Origin: Pseudooceanicola sp050897975
Lineage (GTDB): Bacteria; Pseudomonadota; Alphaproteobacteria; Rhodobacterales; Rhodobacteraceae
Assembly: GCF_050897975.1 (NCBI RefSeq)
Contig: NZ_JBPAXY010000002.1
Coordinates: 594,542-658,541 of the forward strand
Direction of reading: 5' to 3'
Length of the DNA stretch: 64,000 nucleotides
The position numbers were made by a program, and so were the translations under genes. This document shows, piece by piece, positions 17,332 through 26,014 of this stretch (its first letter is position 1; every line of letters begins with the position of its first letter). The notes beneath the pieces were generated by a model that saw nothing but the letters and a program-made list of their open reading frames with translations, was not told where the DNA came from and did no database searches.

Positions 17332-17915
17332 TCTGCGTGCTCCGTTGCGGGCCGCGCGGTGACCGGCGGCGGGGGTGTTTCGACCATGTCGCGGCCGCTG
17401 ACGGCCGAGGCCGCGTGGAACAGGGCGCGGTAGAGGCAGCGCAGCACCAGCACCCCCATGCCGAGGGCCAGCACCGCATGGGCCACCCAGGTCTGGAAGG
17501 GCACGACGCCCGCGATGCGGTCATCGGCCATGAAGGCCTCTTCGGCCTGCCAGAACTCCAGCCAGGTGATCGCCGCCAACAACACGGTGCCCGCGGCAAA
17601 GCCCAGGGCCTGGCCCGCATGGCGCAGCCGGTGCGGGATCAGCGGCACGAAGACGTCCAGCGCGATATGGCCGTGCTGCTGCATCGTGTCCGACAGGGCG
17701 AAGAAGAACACCGCCCCGACCAGATACAGACCGATCAGGTCGAAGGACCAGATCAGCGGGGCGGCAAAGACATAGCGCAGGATCACGTCCAGCATGACGA
17801 TGCACATGATCGCCGCCATCGACAGGGCCGACAGCACGACCAGCGCGGTTTCCAGACGCGCCAGCCAGGCGGATGGCGCGTTCAGTGGTTCTTGGTTTCC
17901 TCCCGGTGCGGCCAT
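17328..17915 (-). CDS. dctQ: TRAP transporter, small permease subunit
   Basis: Four-span membrane partner of DctM. The 195-residue protein shows spans at about residues 24-45, 55-75, 95-115 and 140-160, with the family blocks MLDVILRYVF and QQHGHIALDVF. It lies 12 bases downstream of the CitE-like lyase gene and overlaps dctM by four bases, tying the transporter to the catabolic genes. Confidence 0.92.
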   Translation of the reverse strand: MAAPGGNQEPLNAPSAWLARLETALVVLSALSMAAIMCIVMLDVILRYVFAAPLIWSFDLIGLYLVGAVFFFALSDTMQQHGHIALDVFVPLIPHRLRHAGQALGFAAGTVLLAAITWLEFWQAEEAFMADDRIAGVVPFQTWVAHAVLALGMGVLVLRCLYRALFHAASAVSGRDMVETPPPPVTARPATEHAE

Positions 17916-17927
17916 GGTCTCCTCCCC

Positions 17928-18785
17928 TCAGCCTGTCTGTCCGGCCAGTGCCATGATCTTGCGCGCCGCCCGTTCATGGGGCTTGTCGATCATCTGGCCA
18001 TCAATGCGCACGACCCCGGCGGCGGGATCGGCGGCGAAGGCGTCCAGCACCTTCCGTGCCCAGGCCAGCTCCTCCTCGCCCGGGGTGAAGGCGGTGTTCA
18101 CCGGCGCCACATGCTTGGGGTGGATCACCGCCTTGGCGCCGAAGCCGTCGCGCCGCGCCTCCAGGGCCTCTGTCTCGACCACCGACAGATCGTCAAGCAC
18201 GGCGCAGATGGAATCCACCGCCACCACGCCCGCCGCCGCCGCGCCCGCCAGGCACAGGTTGCGCGCCAGGCGGAAGGGTTCGTGATAGCCCTGCTTGGCG
18301 CCGTTTTCCTTGGCCCCCAGCGAGGCCGCCAGATCCTCGGCGCCCCACATCATGCCCCAAAGCCGCTGATCCGCCTTGGCATAGTCACCGATGGTGAACA
18401 GCGAGGCGGCGGTTTCCGTGACGATGGCCAGGATCGGCGTCGGCGGCAGGGCATGGGTGGCCTCGAAGGCGGCCAGGTAATGCGCCACCCGGTCCAGGTC
18501 GGCAGGGCCTTCGCATTTCGGCAGGACGATCCCGTCGGGACGATGCGCCATGACGGCGGCCAGATCGGTCAGGGTCAGCCCGGTGTCCAGCGCGTTGATG
18601 CGCACGAAGAGGGCCTTGCCGCCCCGCTCGGCCTCCAGCATCTGGCCGACCGTCTGCCGGGCCTCTGCCTTGGCGGGCAGGGCCACGCTGTCTTCCAGGT
18701 CGAGGATCAGCGCGTCGGCCTCGCCAGTGACGGCCTTGTCGAACTTGCGCTGGCTGTCGCCGGGCACGAAGAGGAAGGATCGCAT
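17928..18785 (-). CDS. CitE-like CoA-ester lyase (HpcH/HpaI aldolase superfamily)
   Basis: A 285-residue TIM-barrel lyase that cleaves or forms 3-hydroxy-dicarboxyl-CoA esters (malyl-, citramalyl- or HMG-CoA type). Visible motifs are FVPGD at the start, DLEDSV near residue 31, the Mg-binding glutamate in AIVTETA, GAEDLAA near 150, and the C-terminal AVIHPKHV and MIDKPHERAAR. The start ATG shares one base with the stop of the MaoC gene. Beside a hydratase, acyl-CoA dehydrogenase and CoA-transferase, a citramalyl-CoA lyase giving acetyl-CoA and pyruvate is the most attractive reading, but malyl-CoA or HMG-CoA lyase cannot be excluded. Confidence 0.85.
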   Translation of the reverse strand: MRSFLFVPGDSQRKFDKAVTGEADALILDLEDSVALPAKAEARQTVGQMLEAERGGKALFVRINALDTGLTLTDLAAVMAHRPDGIVLPKCEGPADLDRVAHYLAAFEATHALPPTPILAIVTETAASLFTIGDYAKADQRLWGMMWGAEDLAASLGAKENGAKQGYHEPFRLARNLCLAGAAAAGVVAVDSICAVLDDLSVVETEALEARRDGFGAKAVIHPKHVAPVNTAFTPGEEELAWARKVLDAFAADPAAGVVRIDGQMIDKPHERAARKIMALAGQTG

Positions 18786-19243
18786 CACGCCGCCTCCGGC
18801 CGCATCCGCATCAGCGCCATACGCTTGCAGCGGGCGACCACGGTGTCGTCCTGTTTCAGGCAGATATGCTCGAACTCGACCAGGCCCTGGGTGGGGCGCG
18901 ATTTCGAGGGCCGCACCGACAGCACGGTGGTTTCCGCCCGCAGGGTGTCGCCGTTGAACACCGGCGCGGGGAAGGTCACCTCGGAAAAGCCGAGGTTGCC
19001 GACCGTGGTCCCGAAGGTGGTGTCCTGCACCGTCATCCCCACCATGATGGCGAAGGTGAACATCGAGTTGAACAGCGGCTGACCCCATTCCGTCGACTTC
19101 GAGAAATGCGCGTCGATATGCAGGGGCTGCGGGTTCATCGACATCAGCGAGAAGGTGATGTTGTCGCTTTCCGTCACCGTGCGCGTCAGCTCGTGGCGGA
19201 AATGCTGTCCTTGGTGGAATTCTTCGAACCAGAGTCCGGGCAT
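18785..19243 (-). CDS. MaoC-family enoyl-CoA hydratase
   Basis: A 152-residue hot-dog-fold hydratase. The hydratase-2 motif is present as NPQPLHIDAHFSKSTEWGQPL, with the Asp/His pair (normally D-x4-H) shifted to the N-P-Q-P-L-H-I-D form found in the itaconyl/mesaconyl-CoA hydratase-like group, and GNLGFSEVTFPAPVFNGDTL follows. Single-domain proteins of this size sit beside CitE-like lyases and acyl-CoA dehydrogenases in other bacteria. The ATG at 19243 follows AAGGAGAAG. It would add water to a branched enoyl-CoA before cleavage by the neighbouring lyase. Confidence 0.83.
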   Translation of the reverse strand: MPGLWFEEFHQGQHFRHELTRTVTESDNITFSLMSMNPQPLHIDAHFSKSTEWGQPLFNSMFTFAIMVGMTVQDTTFGTTVGNLGFSEVTFPAPVFNGDTLRAETTVLSVRPSKSRPTQGLVEFEHICLKQDDTVVARCKRMALMRMRPEAA

Positions 19244-19254
19244 CTTCTTCTCCT

Positions 19255-20421
19255 TCAGTAGGACTTCGGCAGGCCCAGGACCCGCTCGGCGATATAGCAC
19301 AGGGCGAGCTGGGGCGAGATCGGGGCGATGCGCGGGATCAGGCTTTCGCGCAGATAGCGTTCGACGTGGTACTCCTTGGCATAGCCAAAGCCGCCGTGGG
19401 TCATCACCGCCTGCTGGCAGGCGTTGAACCCGGCTTCGCCGGCCAGGTATTTCGCCATGTTGGCCGAGGCGCCGCAGGGCAGGCCGTTGTCATATTCCCA
19501 GGCCGCCTTCATGGTCAGCAGCCAGGCCGCCTCCAGCTCGGACTGGCAGATCGCAAGGGGGTGCTGGATCGCCTGGTTCTGCCCGATGGGCCGGTTGAAG
19601 ACATTGCGTTCCTTGGCATAGTCGGTGGCCTTGCGCAGGGCGGCAAAGCCCAGGCCCACGGCCTCGGCGGCGATCAGGATCCGTTCGGGGTTCATGCCTT
19701 GCAGGATCATGCGGAAGCCTTCGCCCTCTTCGCCGATCCGGTCGGCCTCGGGGATCTCGAAATCCTCGAAGAACAGCTCGTTGGAATCCACCGCCTTGCG
19801 GCCCATCTTCTCGATCACCGAGACCTTGATGCGCTCGCGGTCGAAGGGGGTGTAGAAGAGCGACAGGCCTTGCGTCGGCTTGCTGACCTCTTCCAGCGGC
19901 GTGGTGCGCGCCAGCAGCAGGATGTTGTCGGCCACCTGGGCGGTGGAAATCCACACCTTCTGCCCGTTCACCACATAGCGGTCGCCGCGTTTCTCGGCGC
20001 GCAGCTTCAGCTGGGTGGTGTTGAGCCCGGTGTTGGGTTCGGTCACCCCGAAACAGGCCTTTTCCCGGCCCTCGGCCATGGGGCGGATCATCCGCGCCTT
20101 CTGCTCTTCGGTGCCGAAGATATCGACCGGCTTCAGGCCGAAGATGTTGATATGCACCGCCGAGGCGCCCGACAGGCCCGCGCCGCTTTCGGCGATGGTG
20201 CGCATCATGATGGCGGCCTCGGCCACGCCCAGACCGGCGCCGCCCTGGGCCTCTGCGGTGCAGATACCCAGCCAGCCTTCGCTGGCCAGCGCCTCGTAGA
20301 AATCATCGGGGAAGCCGCCGTCGCGGTCCTTCTTCAGCCAGTAGTCATCCCCGAACCCCTCGCAGATGCGTTCGATCGCGGCCTTGATCGCCTGTTGATC
20401 CTCGGTCAGCGTAAAGTCCAT
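19255..20421 (-). CDS. Acyl-CoA dehydrogenase family protein
   Basis: A 388-residue FAD enzyme that oxidises an acyl-CoA to the enoyl-CoA. Family blocks are FGVTEPNTGLNTT near residue 124, the FAD-contact VWISTAQVAD, and RNVFNRPIGQNQAIQH near 270. The usual catalytic glutamate in the C-terminal YEGT motif is absent (the segment reads APISPQ), while Glu246 in NPERILIA sits where isovaleryl-CoA dehydrogenase carries its base. The gene starts one base after the CoA-transferase stop and lies 11 bases upstream of maoC. A branched acyl-CoA such as methylsuccinyl- or isovaleryl-like is the probable substrate class. Confidence 0.9.
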   Translation of the reverse strand: MDFTLTEDQQAIKAAIERICEGFGDDYWLKKDRDGGFPDDFYEALASEGWLGICTAEAQGGAGLGVAEAAIMMRTIAESGAGLSGASAVHINIFGLKPVDIFGTEEQKARMIRPMAEGREKACFGVTEPNTGLNTTQLKLRAEKRGDRYVVNGQKVWISTAQVADNILLLARTTPLEEVSKPTQGLSLFYTPFDRERIKVSVIEKMGRKAVDSNELFFEDFEIPEADRIGEEGEGFRMILQGMNPERILIAAEAVGLGFAALRKATDYAKERNVFNRPIGQNQAIQHPLAICQSELEAAWLLTMKAAWEYDNGLPCGASANMAKYLAGEAGFNACQQAVMTHGGFGYAKEYHVERYLRESLIPRIAPISPQLALCYIAERVLGLPKSY

Positions 20422-20422
20422 C

Positions 20423-21625
20423 TCAGGCCCTCTTCGGTAGTTTCACGGCGCCCGCGTCGACAAGCGCGGCAATATCGGTGGCGCTGAAGCCCATGCGGCT
20501 CAGCACCTTTTCCCCGTCCGCCCCAAGGCTGGGGGCGGGTTTCTCGGGCCGGGCCGGGGTGCGGGAAAAGCGCGTCGGCACCGCCATCTGGCGGATGCGG
20601 CCTTCGGTCGGGTGGTCGATCTCTTCGAAGAAGCCGGTCTCGCGCAGATGCGGATCCTCCAGCGCCGAGGAAAAGCTGTGCATCGGCATGGCGGGCACAT
20701 CGGCGCGGTCAAACAGCGCCAGCCAGTCGGCGGTGGTGCGGGTCTTCATCAGCTCGCCCAGCTCGGCGTAGACCTCGTCGATATGCTCCATCCGGGCGGC
20801 GAAGCTGACATAGCGGGGGTCGGCGGCGGGCATGTCAGGGCGGCCCAGCTCGCGGAAGAAGCGTTCCCAGTGGCCGTCGTTGTAGATCAGGGCACAGACA
20901 TAGCCGTCCTTGGTCTGATAGGGGCGGCGGTCGGGCGACAGGTGGCGACGGTAGCCGCCCGCGTCCAGGGGTGGTTCGAAGGTCAGCCCCTGCATGTGAT
21001 CAGCCAGGATCATCGACAGCATGGTCTCGAACATCGGTACTTCGATCTTCTGGCCCTGGCCGGATCGGTTGCGTTCGATGATCGCCGCCAGCACGCCGTT
21101 CACCGCCGACATGCCGACGATGCGGTCGGCGATGGCGGCAGGCACATAGGCGGGGGCCTGGCCCGCGCGCTGGAAGGCATAGGGAATGCAGGCGCCGCCC
21201 TGGATCAGGTCGTCATAGGCGGGCCGCGCCGCATAGGGCCCCGCCTGGTCGAAGCCGACCAGCGCGGCATAGATCAGCCGCGGGTTGGCCGCTTGCAGCA
21301 CCTCCCAGGTCAGCCCCAGTCGGTCCATCTTGCGCGGGCGGACATTGGTCAGCAGGACATCGCTGTCGGCCACCATGCGCAGCAGCGCCGCGCGCCCCTC
21401 TTCCGTCTTCAGGTTCAGCACGATGCTGTCCTTCGAGCGGTTCGAGTTCAGGTAGATCGCCCCCATGCCCGGGTGCCGACCCGGGGCGATCTCGCGCACC
21501 AGGTCGCCGCTCGGCGCCTCGACCTTGATCACCTCGGCGCCGTAATCGCCCAGGATCTGCGTCGCGTAAGGCCCCATCAGAACAGAGCTGAGGTCGAGGA
21601 TACGAATCCCCTCCAGCGGTCCCAT
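20423..21625 (-). CDS. Family III CoA-transferase (CaiB/BaiF)
   Basis: Transfers CoA between a donor acyl-CoA and a free carboxylic acid, here most likely the dicarboxylate brought in by the TRAP system. The 400-residue protein has the family start GIRILDLSSVLMGPYATQ, the NVRPRKMDRLGL block and the catalytic aspartate in YDDLIQGG at about residue 140-145, plus the C-terminal VPTRFSRTPARP. It is the first gene of the seven-gene minus-strand operon, with a GGAG site before the ATG and the IclR-type palindrome just upstream. Confidence 0.92.
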   Translation of the reverse strand: MGPLEGIRILDLSSVLMGPYATQILGDYGAEVIKVEAPSGDLVREIAPGRHPGMGAIYLNSNRSKDSIVLNLKTEEGRAALLRMVADSDVLLTNVRPRKMDRLGLTWEVLQAANPRLIYAALVGFDQAGPYAARPAYDDLIQGGACIPYAFQRAGQAPAYVPAAIADRIVGMSAVNGVLAAIIERNRSGQGQKIEVPMFETMLSMILADHMQGLTFEPPLDAGGYRRHLSPDRRPYQTKDGYVCALIYNDGHWERFFRELGRPDMPAADPRYVSFAARMEHIDEVYAELGELMKTRTTADWLALFDRADVPAMPMHSFSSALEDPHLRETGFFEEIDHPTEGRIRQMAVPTRFSRTPARPEKPAPSLGADGEKVLSRMGFSATDIAALVDAGAVKLPKRA

Positions 21626-21642
21626 CGTCTTTTCTCCTCCCT

Positions 21643-21670
21643 ATGTTTGTCCATATATCTGGACAAACAT
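21643..21670. promoter_or_regulatory. Perfect palindromic operator between CoA-transferase and iclR-type genes
   Basis: ATGTTTGTCCA (21643-21653) and TGGACAAACAT (21660-21670) are exact reverse complements separated by TATATC. The site lies 18 bases from the CoA-transferase start and upstream of the divergent IclR-family regulator, the classical place for an autoregulated IclR operator. Its AT content stands out from the surroundings. Confidence 0.8.
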
Positions 21671-21758
21671 ATCAATATTGAGGACAAGTAATGCCAAGCG
21701 CCCGGGTCTTGTCAACGCCGGACTTGCGGCTGCGCCCCTGGACAAGGCAGAAACAGAC

Positions 21759-22529
21759 ATGGCCGTCAGACAGATCGAAAACCTCATCGCGCTTTTGGAA
21801 TACTTTGCCGAACGGCAGGAACCCGCGACCCTGGCGGACATCGTGCGCGATTTCGGCTGGCCCCGGTCCAGCGCCCATAACATACTGATAACGCTGGTGG
21901 ATGCCGGGTATCTGTATGAGCCGAAGGCGCGCGGCGGCTATTATCCCTCGTCCCGCTGGACGCAGTTGGGCCAGGCCTTTTCCGATGGCGAACCGATCCC
22001 CGAGGCGCTGCGCAACATCATCGTCGACCTGGGCAAACGCACCGGGGAAACGGCCTGGATCTCGGCCCCCTCGGGGCTTTACGCGGTCTTTCTGACGGTG
22101 GTCGAATCCCTGGCCGCGGTGCGTTACGCGGCGCAGGTCGGCAACCGGGTGCCGATCCATATCACCGCCTCGGGGCAGTCGCTGCTGTCGCAGATGCCCG
22201 AGCGCGACCGCGAGGTGCTGCTGCGCAAGGCCTCCTACGGCAACTGGGGCCCCAATGCGGCGCGCAGCACCGAAGAGGTGCGCCAGCAGATGGCCGAGGC
22301 GGCCGAGCGCGGCTGGTTCAAATCCTCGTCCTGCTATTCCCCCGATCTGGGCGGGGTGGCGGTGCCCATCGTTCTGGGCAACCGCATCTTCTCGGTCACC
22401 GTGGCCGGGCCGATCTACCGCATGGAAGACCGATTCGCCCCCTATGCGGCCGAGATCTACGACGCCATCGCGCGCGAGCTGGGCGCCGATCACTGCGCCC
22501 GCACCCTGAAGGGAATCCGCCTGCCCTGA
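21759..22529 (+). CDS. IclR family transcriptional regulator
   Basis: A 256-residue regulator with an N-terminal winged helix (ATLADIVRDFGWPRSSAHNI as the recognition region, about residues 20-40) and a C-terminal ligand-binding domain that includes GETAWIS, YAAQVGNRVPIHITASG and GGVAVPIV, the usual IclR effector pocket segments. It is divergent from the CoA-transferase operon, which it probably controls in response to the imported acid or its CoA ester. I chose the ATG at 21759; an in-frame TTG at 21678 would add 27 residues and start at the operator edge. Confidence 0.88.
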   Translation: MAVRQIENLIALLEYFAERQEPATLADIVRDFGWPRSSAHNILITLVDAGYLYEPKARGGYYPSSRWTQLGQAFSDGEPIPEALRNIIVDLGKRTGETAWISAPSGLYAVFLTVVESLAAVRYAAQVGNRVPIHITASGQSLLSQMPERDREVLLRKASYGNWGPNAARSTEEVRQQMAEAAERGWFKSSSCYSPDLGGVAVPIVLGNRIFSVTVAGPIYRMEDRFAPYAAEIYDAIARELGADHCARTLKGIRLP

Positions 22530-22538
22530 GGGGGTGGC

Positions 22539-23090
22539 CTAAAGCGGGGTCGAGGTCAGGCAGCGCACCAGTTCCAGCGAATTGCGCACCCCGAAACGGG
22601 TCATCAGCCGGTTCTTGTGGACATGGACCGTGCGCGGCGAGATCTCCAGCCGCCGGGCGATTTCCTTTGCCGTCAGCCCCTCGACCAGCAGCACGCCAAC
22701 CTGCCGTTCGCGGCGCGACAGGGCGGCCACGGGGCGTTCGCGCGACAGGTCGGCAAAGCTCCAGACGGCGCGGGCCAGCGGCGCGGCCGGGTCCAGCGCC
22801 TGACCCCGCACCCGGCACCAGAACAGCGACCCATCCTTGCGCCGCATGATCCGCTCGTCGGCGTAATCCCCATGCTGGCCCAGCTCGCGCGTCCAATGGG
22901 CGCCGGTCTGGGTGAAATCGTCGGGCGAGGGGTACAGAAGCGCCAGCGAGGCGCCCTCCAGCTCGGCCACGTCATAGCCGAAGATCGCCGCGAAGCGGCT
23001 GTTCAGCCGCAGGATCTGGCGCTCTTCCGTATAGGCCAGGCCCACGGGGGCGTGGTCGAAAATGGCGCTGTCTGCGATCTGGCCGGTCAT
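22539..23090 (-). CDS. PAS-LuxR family regulator
   Basis: A 183-residue regulator made of an N-terminal PAS sensor domain (about residues 5-115; LRLNSRFAAIFGYDVAELEG and RRKDGSLFWCRVRG are typical PAS blocks) and a C-terminal LuxR-type helix-turn-helix (LSRREQVG-like start, then LTAKEIARRLEISPRTVHVHKNR in the recognition region). There is no receiver domain and no histidine kinase beside it, so it likely senses a ligand or redox state directly. It is convergent with the IclR gene and divergent from the thiolase gene. Confidence 0.85.
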   Translation of the reverse strand: MTGQIADSAIFDHAPVGLAYTEERQILRLNSRFAAIFGYDVAELEGASLALLYPSPDDFTQTGAHWTRELGQHGDYADERIMRRKDGSLFWCRVRGQALDPAAPLARAVWSFADLSRERPVAALSRRERQVGVLLVEGLTAKEIARRLEISPRTVHVHKNRLMTRFGVRNSLELVRCLTSTPL

Positions 23091-23171
23091 CTGCGCTTCC
23101 GGATTAGGTAACTTTGCGGACTACCCGCGCGCGGCGGCGGGGATAGGATCCGGCGCCAAAGGGAGGATCAC

Positions 23172-24332
23172 ATGCAACCATGTATTACCGGCTGGGGCCA
23201 CACCAAATTCGGCGCGCTGAAGGATCAGGGGCTGGAGGATCTGATCCAGGCCGCCGCGCGCGAGGCACTGGATCACGCGGGCGTGGCGCCCGGCGATGTC
23301 GACGGCGTCTGGCTGGGGCATTTCAATTCGGGCATGGTGCCCGACGGCTTTCCGTCGTCGCTGGTGCTGGGGCTGGATGAGGCGATGCGGTTCACCCCCG
23401 CGACGCGCTGCGAGAACGCCTGCGCCTCGGGCTCGGCCGCGATCTGGTCGGCGCTGAACGCCATCCGCGCGGGCGAGGCCAAGATCGCCCTGGTGGTCGG
23501 GGTCGAGAAGATGACCGATCTGGACACCGCCGGGGTGACCAAGGCGCTGGCCGGGGCGTCCTATCAGAAGGAAGAGGCGGGGGTGTCCTTCCCGCAGATC
23601 TTCGCCCGCATCGCGGCGCAGTATTTCCAGCGCTATGGCGACCAGTCCGAGGTGCTGGCGCGAATCGCGGTGAAGAACCACGCCAACGCCATGGCTAACC
23701 CCCTGGCGCATATGCAGAAAGCGGTGACGCAAGAGTTCTGCAACACGGTGTCCGAGAAGAACCCGATGATCGCCGCCCCGCTGCGGATGACCGATTGCTC
23801 GCTGATCACCGACGGGGCCGCCGCGCTGGTCATCGTGGCGCCCGAGCTGGCCGGAGAGTTCCCCCGCGCCGTCACCTTCCGCGCGGCGGCGCAGGTGAAT
23901 GACCTGCTGCCCATGTCGCGCCGCGACATGACAGAGCTGACCGGCCCCCGCGTGGCGTTCCAGCGCACCTTCGAGCAGGCCGGGGTGGGTCTGGACGACA
24001 TCGGTTTCGCCGAGGTGCACGACTGTTTCACCATCGCCGAGCTGATGATCTACGAGGCCATGGGTCTGACGCCCAAAGGGCAGGGCGCGCGGGCCGTCGC
24101 CGAGGGCACGGTGATGCCCGGCGGGCGGCTGCCGGTGAACCTGTCGGGCGGGCTGAAGGCCAAGGGCCACCCGGTGGGGGCCACCGGCGTGTCGATGCAT
24201 GTGATGGCCGCGCGCCAGGTCACCGGCACGGCGGATCAGATGCAGGCCGACCGCGCCGATCTGGGGCTGGTCTTCAACATGGGCGGGTCCGGCGTGGCCA
24301 ACTATTGTTCCATCCTGGAGGCGGTGCGATGA
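23172..24332 (+). CDS. Thiolase-like acetyl-CoA acyltransferase (SCP-x type)
   Basis: A 386-residue thiolase-superfamily protein. The acylated cysteine lies in RCENACASGSAA (about residue 85-95), and the C-terminal half has VHDCFTIAE and GHPVGATG with the catalytic His residues. The pattern is that of SCP-x/non-specific lipid-transfer type thiolases used on branched or bulky acyl-CoAs. The ATG follows GGGAGG. Its stop overlaps the start of the acyl-CoA ligase by four bases (ATGA), so the two act in one pathway of fatty or aromatic side-chain breakdown; the substrate is not evident. Confidence 0.85.
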   Translation: MQPCITGWGHTKFGALKDQGLEDLIQAAAREALDHAGVAPGDVDGVWLGHFNSGMVPDGFPSSLVLGLDEAMRFTPATRCENACASGSAAIWSALNAIRAGEAKIALVVGVEKMTDLDTAGVTKALAGASYQKEEAGVSFPQIFARIAAQYFQRYGDQSEVLARIAVKNHANAMANPLAHMQKAVTQEFCNTVSEKNPMIAAPLRMTDCSLITDGAAALVIVAPELAGEFPRAVTFRAAAQVNDLLPMSRRDMTELTGPRVAFQRTFEQAGVGLDDIGFAEVHDCFTIAELMIYEAMGLTPKGQGARAVAEGTVMPGGRLPVNLSGGLKAKGHPVGATGVSMHVMAARQVTGTADQMQADRADLGLVFNMGGSGVANYCSILEAVR

Positions 24333-25849
24333 ACCCGGCGGAATGGCTGGCGCGCACGGCGTCCCTGACCCCAGAGGCCCCGGCGCTGTTCCTGGGCGAC
24401 CGGCAGGTGGCCGATTACGGCGCCTTCGCCCGGGATGCGGCGGCGATCGGCGCAGGACTGGTGGCGCGGGGCATCGGCCCCGGCGACCGGGTGGCACTGT
24501 TCCTGCCCAACTCGATTGACTACCTGCCGATTTTCTATGGCATCCTTTACGCGGGGGCGACGGCGGTCCCGGTGAACGGCAAGCTGCACGCCAAGGAGGC
24601 CGCCTGGATCGTCACCCATTCCGGCGCCCGGCTGGTCTTTGCCAAGGATCCCCAGGCCCTGCGTGCCACCGGCGATATCGACGGCGTGCCCTGCCTGGCG
24701 CCGGGCGAGGCCGAGATGGCCGCCCTGCGCGCCACCCCGCCGCTGGCGGCGCCCGCGCCCCTGCGGGCCGAGGATCCGGCCTGGCTTTTCTACACCTCGG
24801 GCACCACCGGGCGGCCCAAGGGGGCGATCCTCAGCTGCGGGAACCTGCTGGCCATGTCGCTGAGCTATTTCGCCGATGTGGACGAGGTGGCGCCGGGCGA
24901 TGCCGCGCTTTACGCCGCGCCGCTGTCGCATGGGGCGGGGCTCTACAACTTCGTCCACGTCCTGCGCGGCGCGCGCCATGTGGTGCCCGAAAGCGGCGGC
25001 TTCGACCCGGCCGAGATCTTTGCCATGGCGCGGACCCTGGGCAACATCTCGATGTTCGCCGCGCCGACCATGGTGAAGCGTATGGTGGATCACGCCCGGG
25101 CGGGCGGCGGCAGCGGCGAGGGGATCAAGACCATCGTCTATGGCGGCGGCCCCATGTACGTGGCCGACATCAAGGAGGCGCTGGCGGTCATGGGGCCGAA
25201 GTTCGTGCAGATCTACGGCCAGGGCGAGGCGCCGATGACCATCACCGCCCTGAGCCGCGCCGACATCGCTAACCGCGACGCCCCGGGGTGGGAGGGGCGG
25301 CTGGCCTCGGTCGGGCGCGCCCATGCGGTGGCCGAACTGCGCATCCTGGGCCCCGACGGTGCGCCGCTGCCCCCGGGCGAGGTGGGCGAGATCGCGGTGC
25401 GCGGCCCGCAGGTGATGCAGGGCTATCTGGACAACCCAGACGCCAACGCCGCCTCGCTGCGTGACGGCTGGCTGATGACCGGCGATCTGGGCCAGATGGA
25501 TGCGCAGGGCTATCTGTACCTGCATGACCGGGCCAAGGATCTGGTGATCTCGGGCGGGTCCAACATCTACCCGCGCGAGGTCGAAGAGGTGCTGCTGACC
25601 CATCCGCAGGTGGCCGAGGTCTCGGTGATCGGTCTGCCCGATCCCGACTGGGGCGAGATCGTCGTGGCGGTCGTCGTGCCCGCGGGCGACACCGCCCCCG
25701 AGCCCGCCCAGCTGGACGCCACCTGCACCGCGCAGATCGCCCGCTTCAAGAAGCCGAAACGCTATGTCTTCCTGCCGGAGCTGCCGAAGAACAACTATGG
25801 CAAGGTGTTGAAGACAGAGCTGCGCGAAAAGCTGGCCGATCAGGACTGA
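24329..25849 (+). CDS. Acyl-CoA synthetase (AMP-forming ligase)
   Basis: Activates a carboxylic acid to its CoA thioester via an acyl-adenylate. The 506-residue ANL-family protein has the phosphate loop FYTSGTTGRPKGAI (about residue 155-168), the adenine-binding YGQGEAPMT, the hinge GDLGQMDAQGYLYLHDRAKD and the C-terminal catalytic lysine in KNNYGKVLK. Start at 24329 gives the ATGA overlap with the thiolase gene and a GGAGG site. Substrate not predictable. Confidence 0.92.
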   Translation: MNPAEWLARTASLTPEAPALFLGDRQVADYGAFARDAAAIGAGLVARGIGPGDRVALFLPNSIDYLPIFYGILYAGATAVPVNGKLHAKEAAWIVTHSGARLVFAKDPQALRATGDIDGVPCLAPGEAEMAALRATPPLAAPAPLRAEDPAWLFYTSGTTGRPKGAILSCGNLLAMSLSYFADVDEVAPGDAALYAAPLSHGAGLYNFVHVLRGARHVVPESGGFDPAEIFAMARTLGNISMFAAPTMVKRMVDHARAGGGSGEGIKTIVYGGGPMYVADIKEALAVMGPKFVQIYGQGEAPMTITALSRADIANRDAPGWEGRLASVGRAHAVAELRILGPDGAPLPPGEVGEIAVRGPQVMQGYLDNPDANAASLRDGWLMTGDLGQMDAQGYLYLHDRAKDLVISGGSNIYPREVEEVLLTHPQVAEVSVIGLPDPDWGEIVVAVVVPAGDTAPEPAQLDATCTAQIARFKKPKRYVFLPELPKNNYGKVLKTELREKLADQD

Positions 25850-25857
25850 CCTGGCCC

Positions 25858-25885
25858 GCGCCGAGGGGGCGGCCCCCCTCGGCGC
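25858..25885 (+). terminator. GC-rich hairpin after the acyl-CoA synthetase
   Basis: GCGCCGAGGGGG and CCCCCTCGGCGC form a 12-base stem with a four-base loop, nine bases after the stop codon. No clear T-run follows, so the call as a terminator rests on position and stability. Confidence 0.55.
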
Positions 25886-25982
25886 GGCCCCCTGCGGCGG
25901 GGCAGGTTTCCGATAGGCGTCACGCCCGGCGCATTTTACCCAGAAAGCGACGCGTCGCGGCCCGGATGCGGCATCTGGGCGA

Positions 25983-26011
25983 TTGCGCGGCTTCCGAATC
26001 GCCCCTATACG
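25983..26011 (+). promoter_or_regulatory. Possible serC promoter
   Basis: TTGCGC (25983-25988) and TATACG (26006-26011) with a 17-base spacer resemble a sigma-70 promoter. The predicted start near 26018 would begin the transcript just before the serC leader hairpin. Confidence 0.4.
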
Positions 26012-26014
26012 CGT

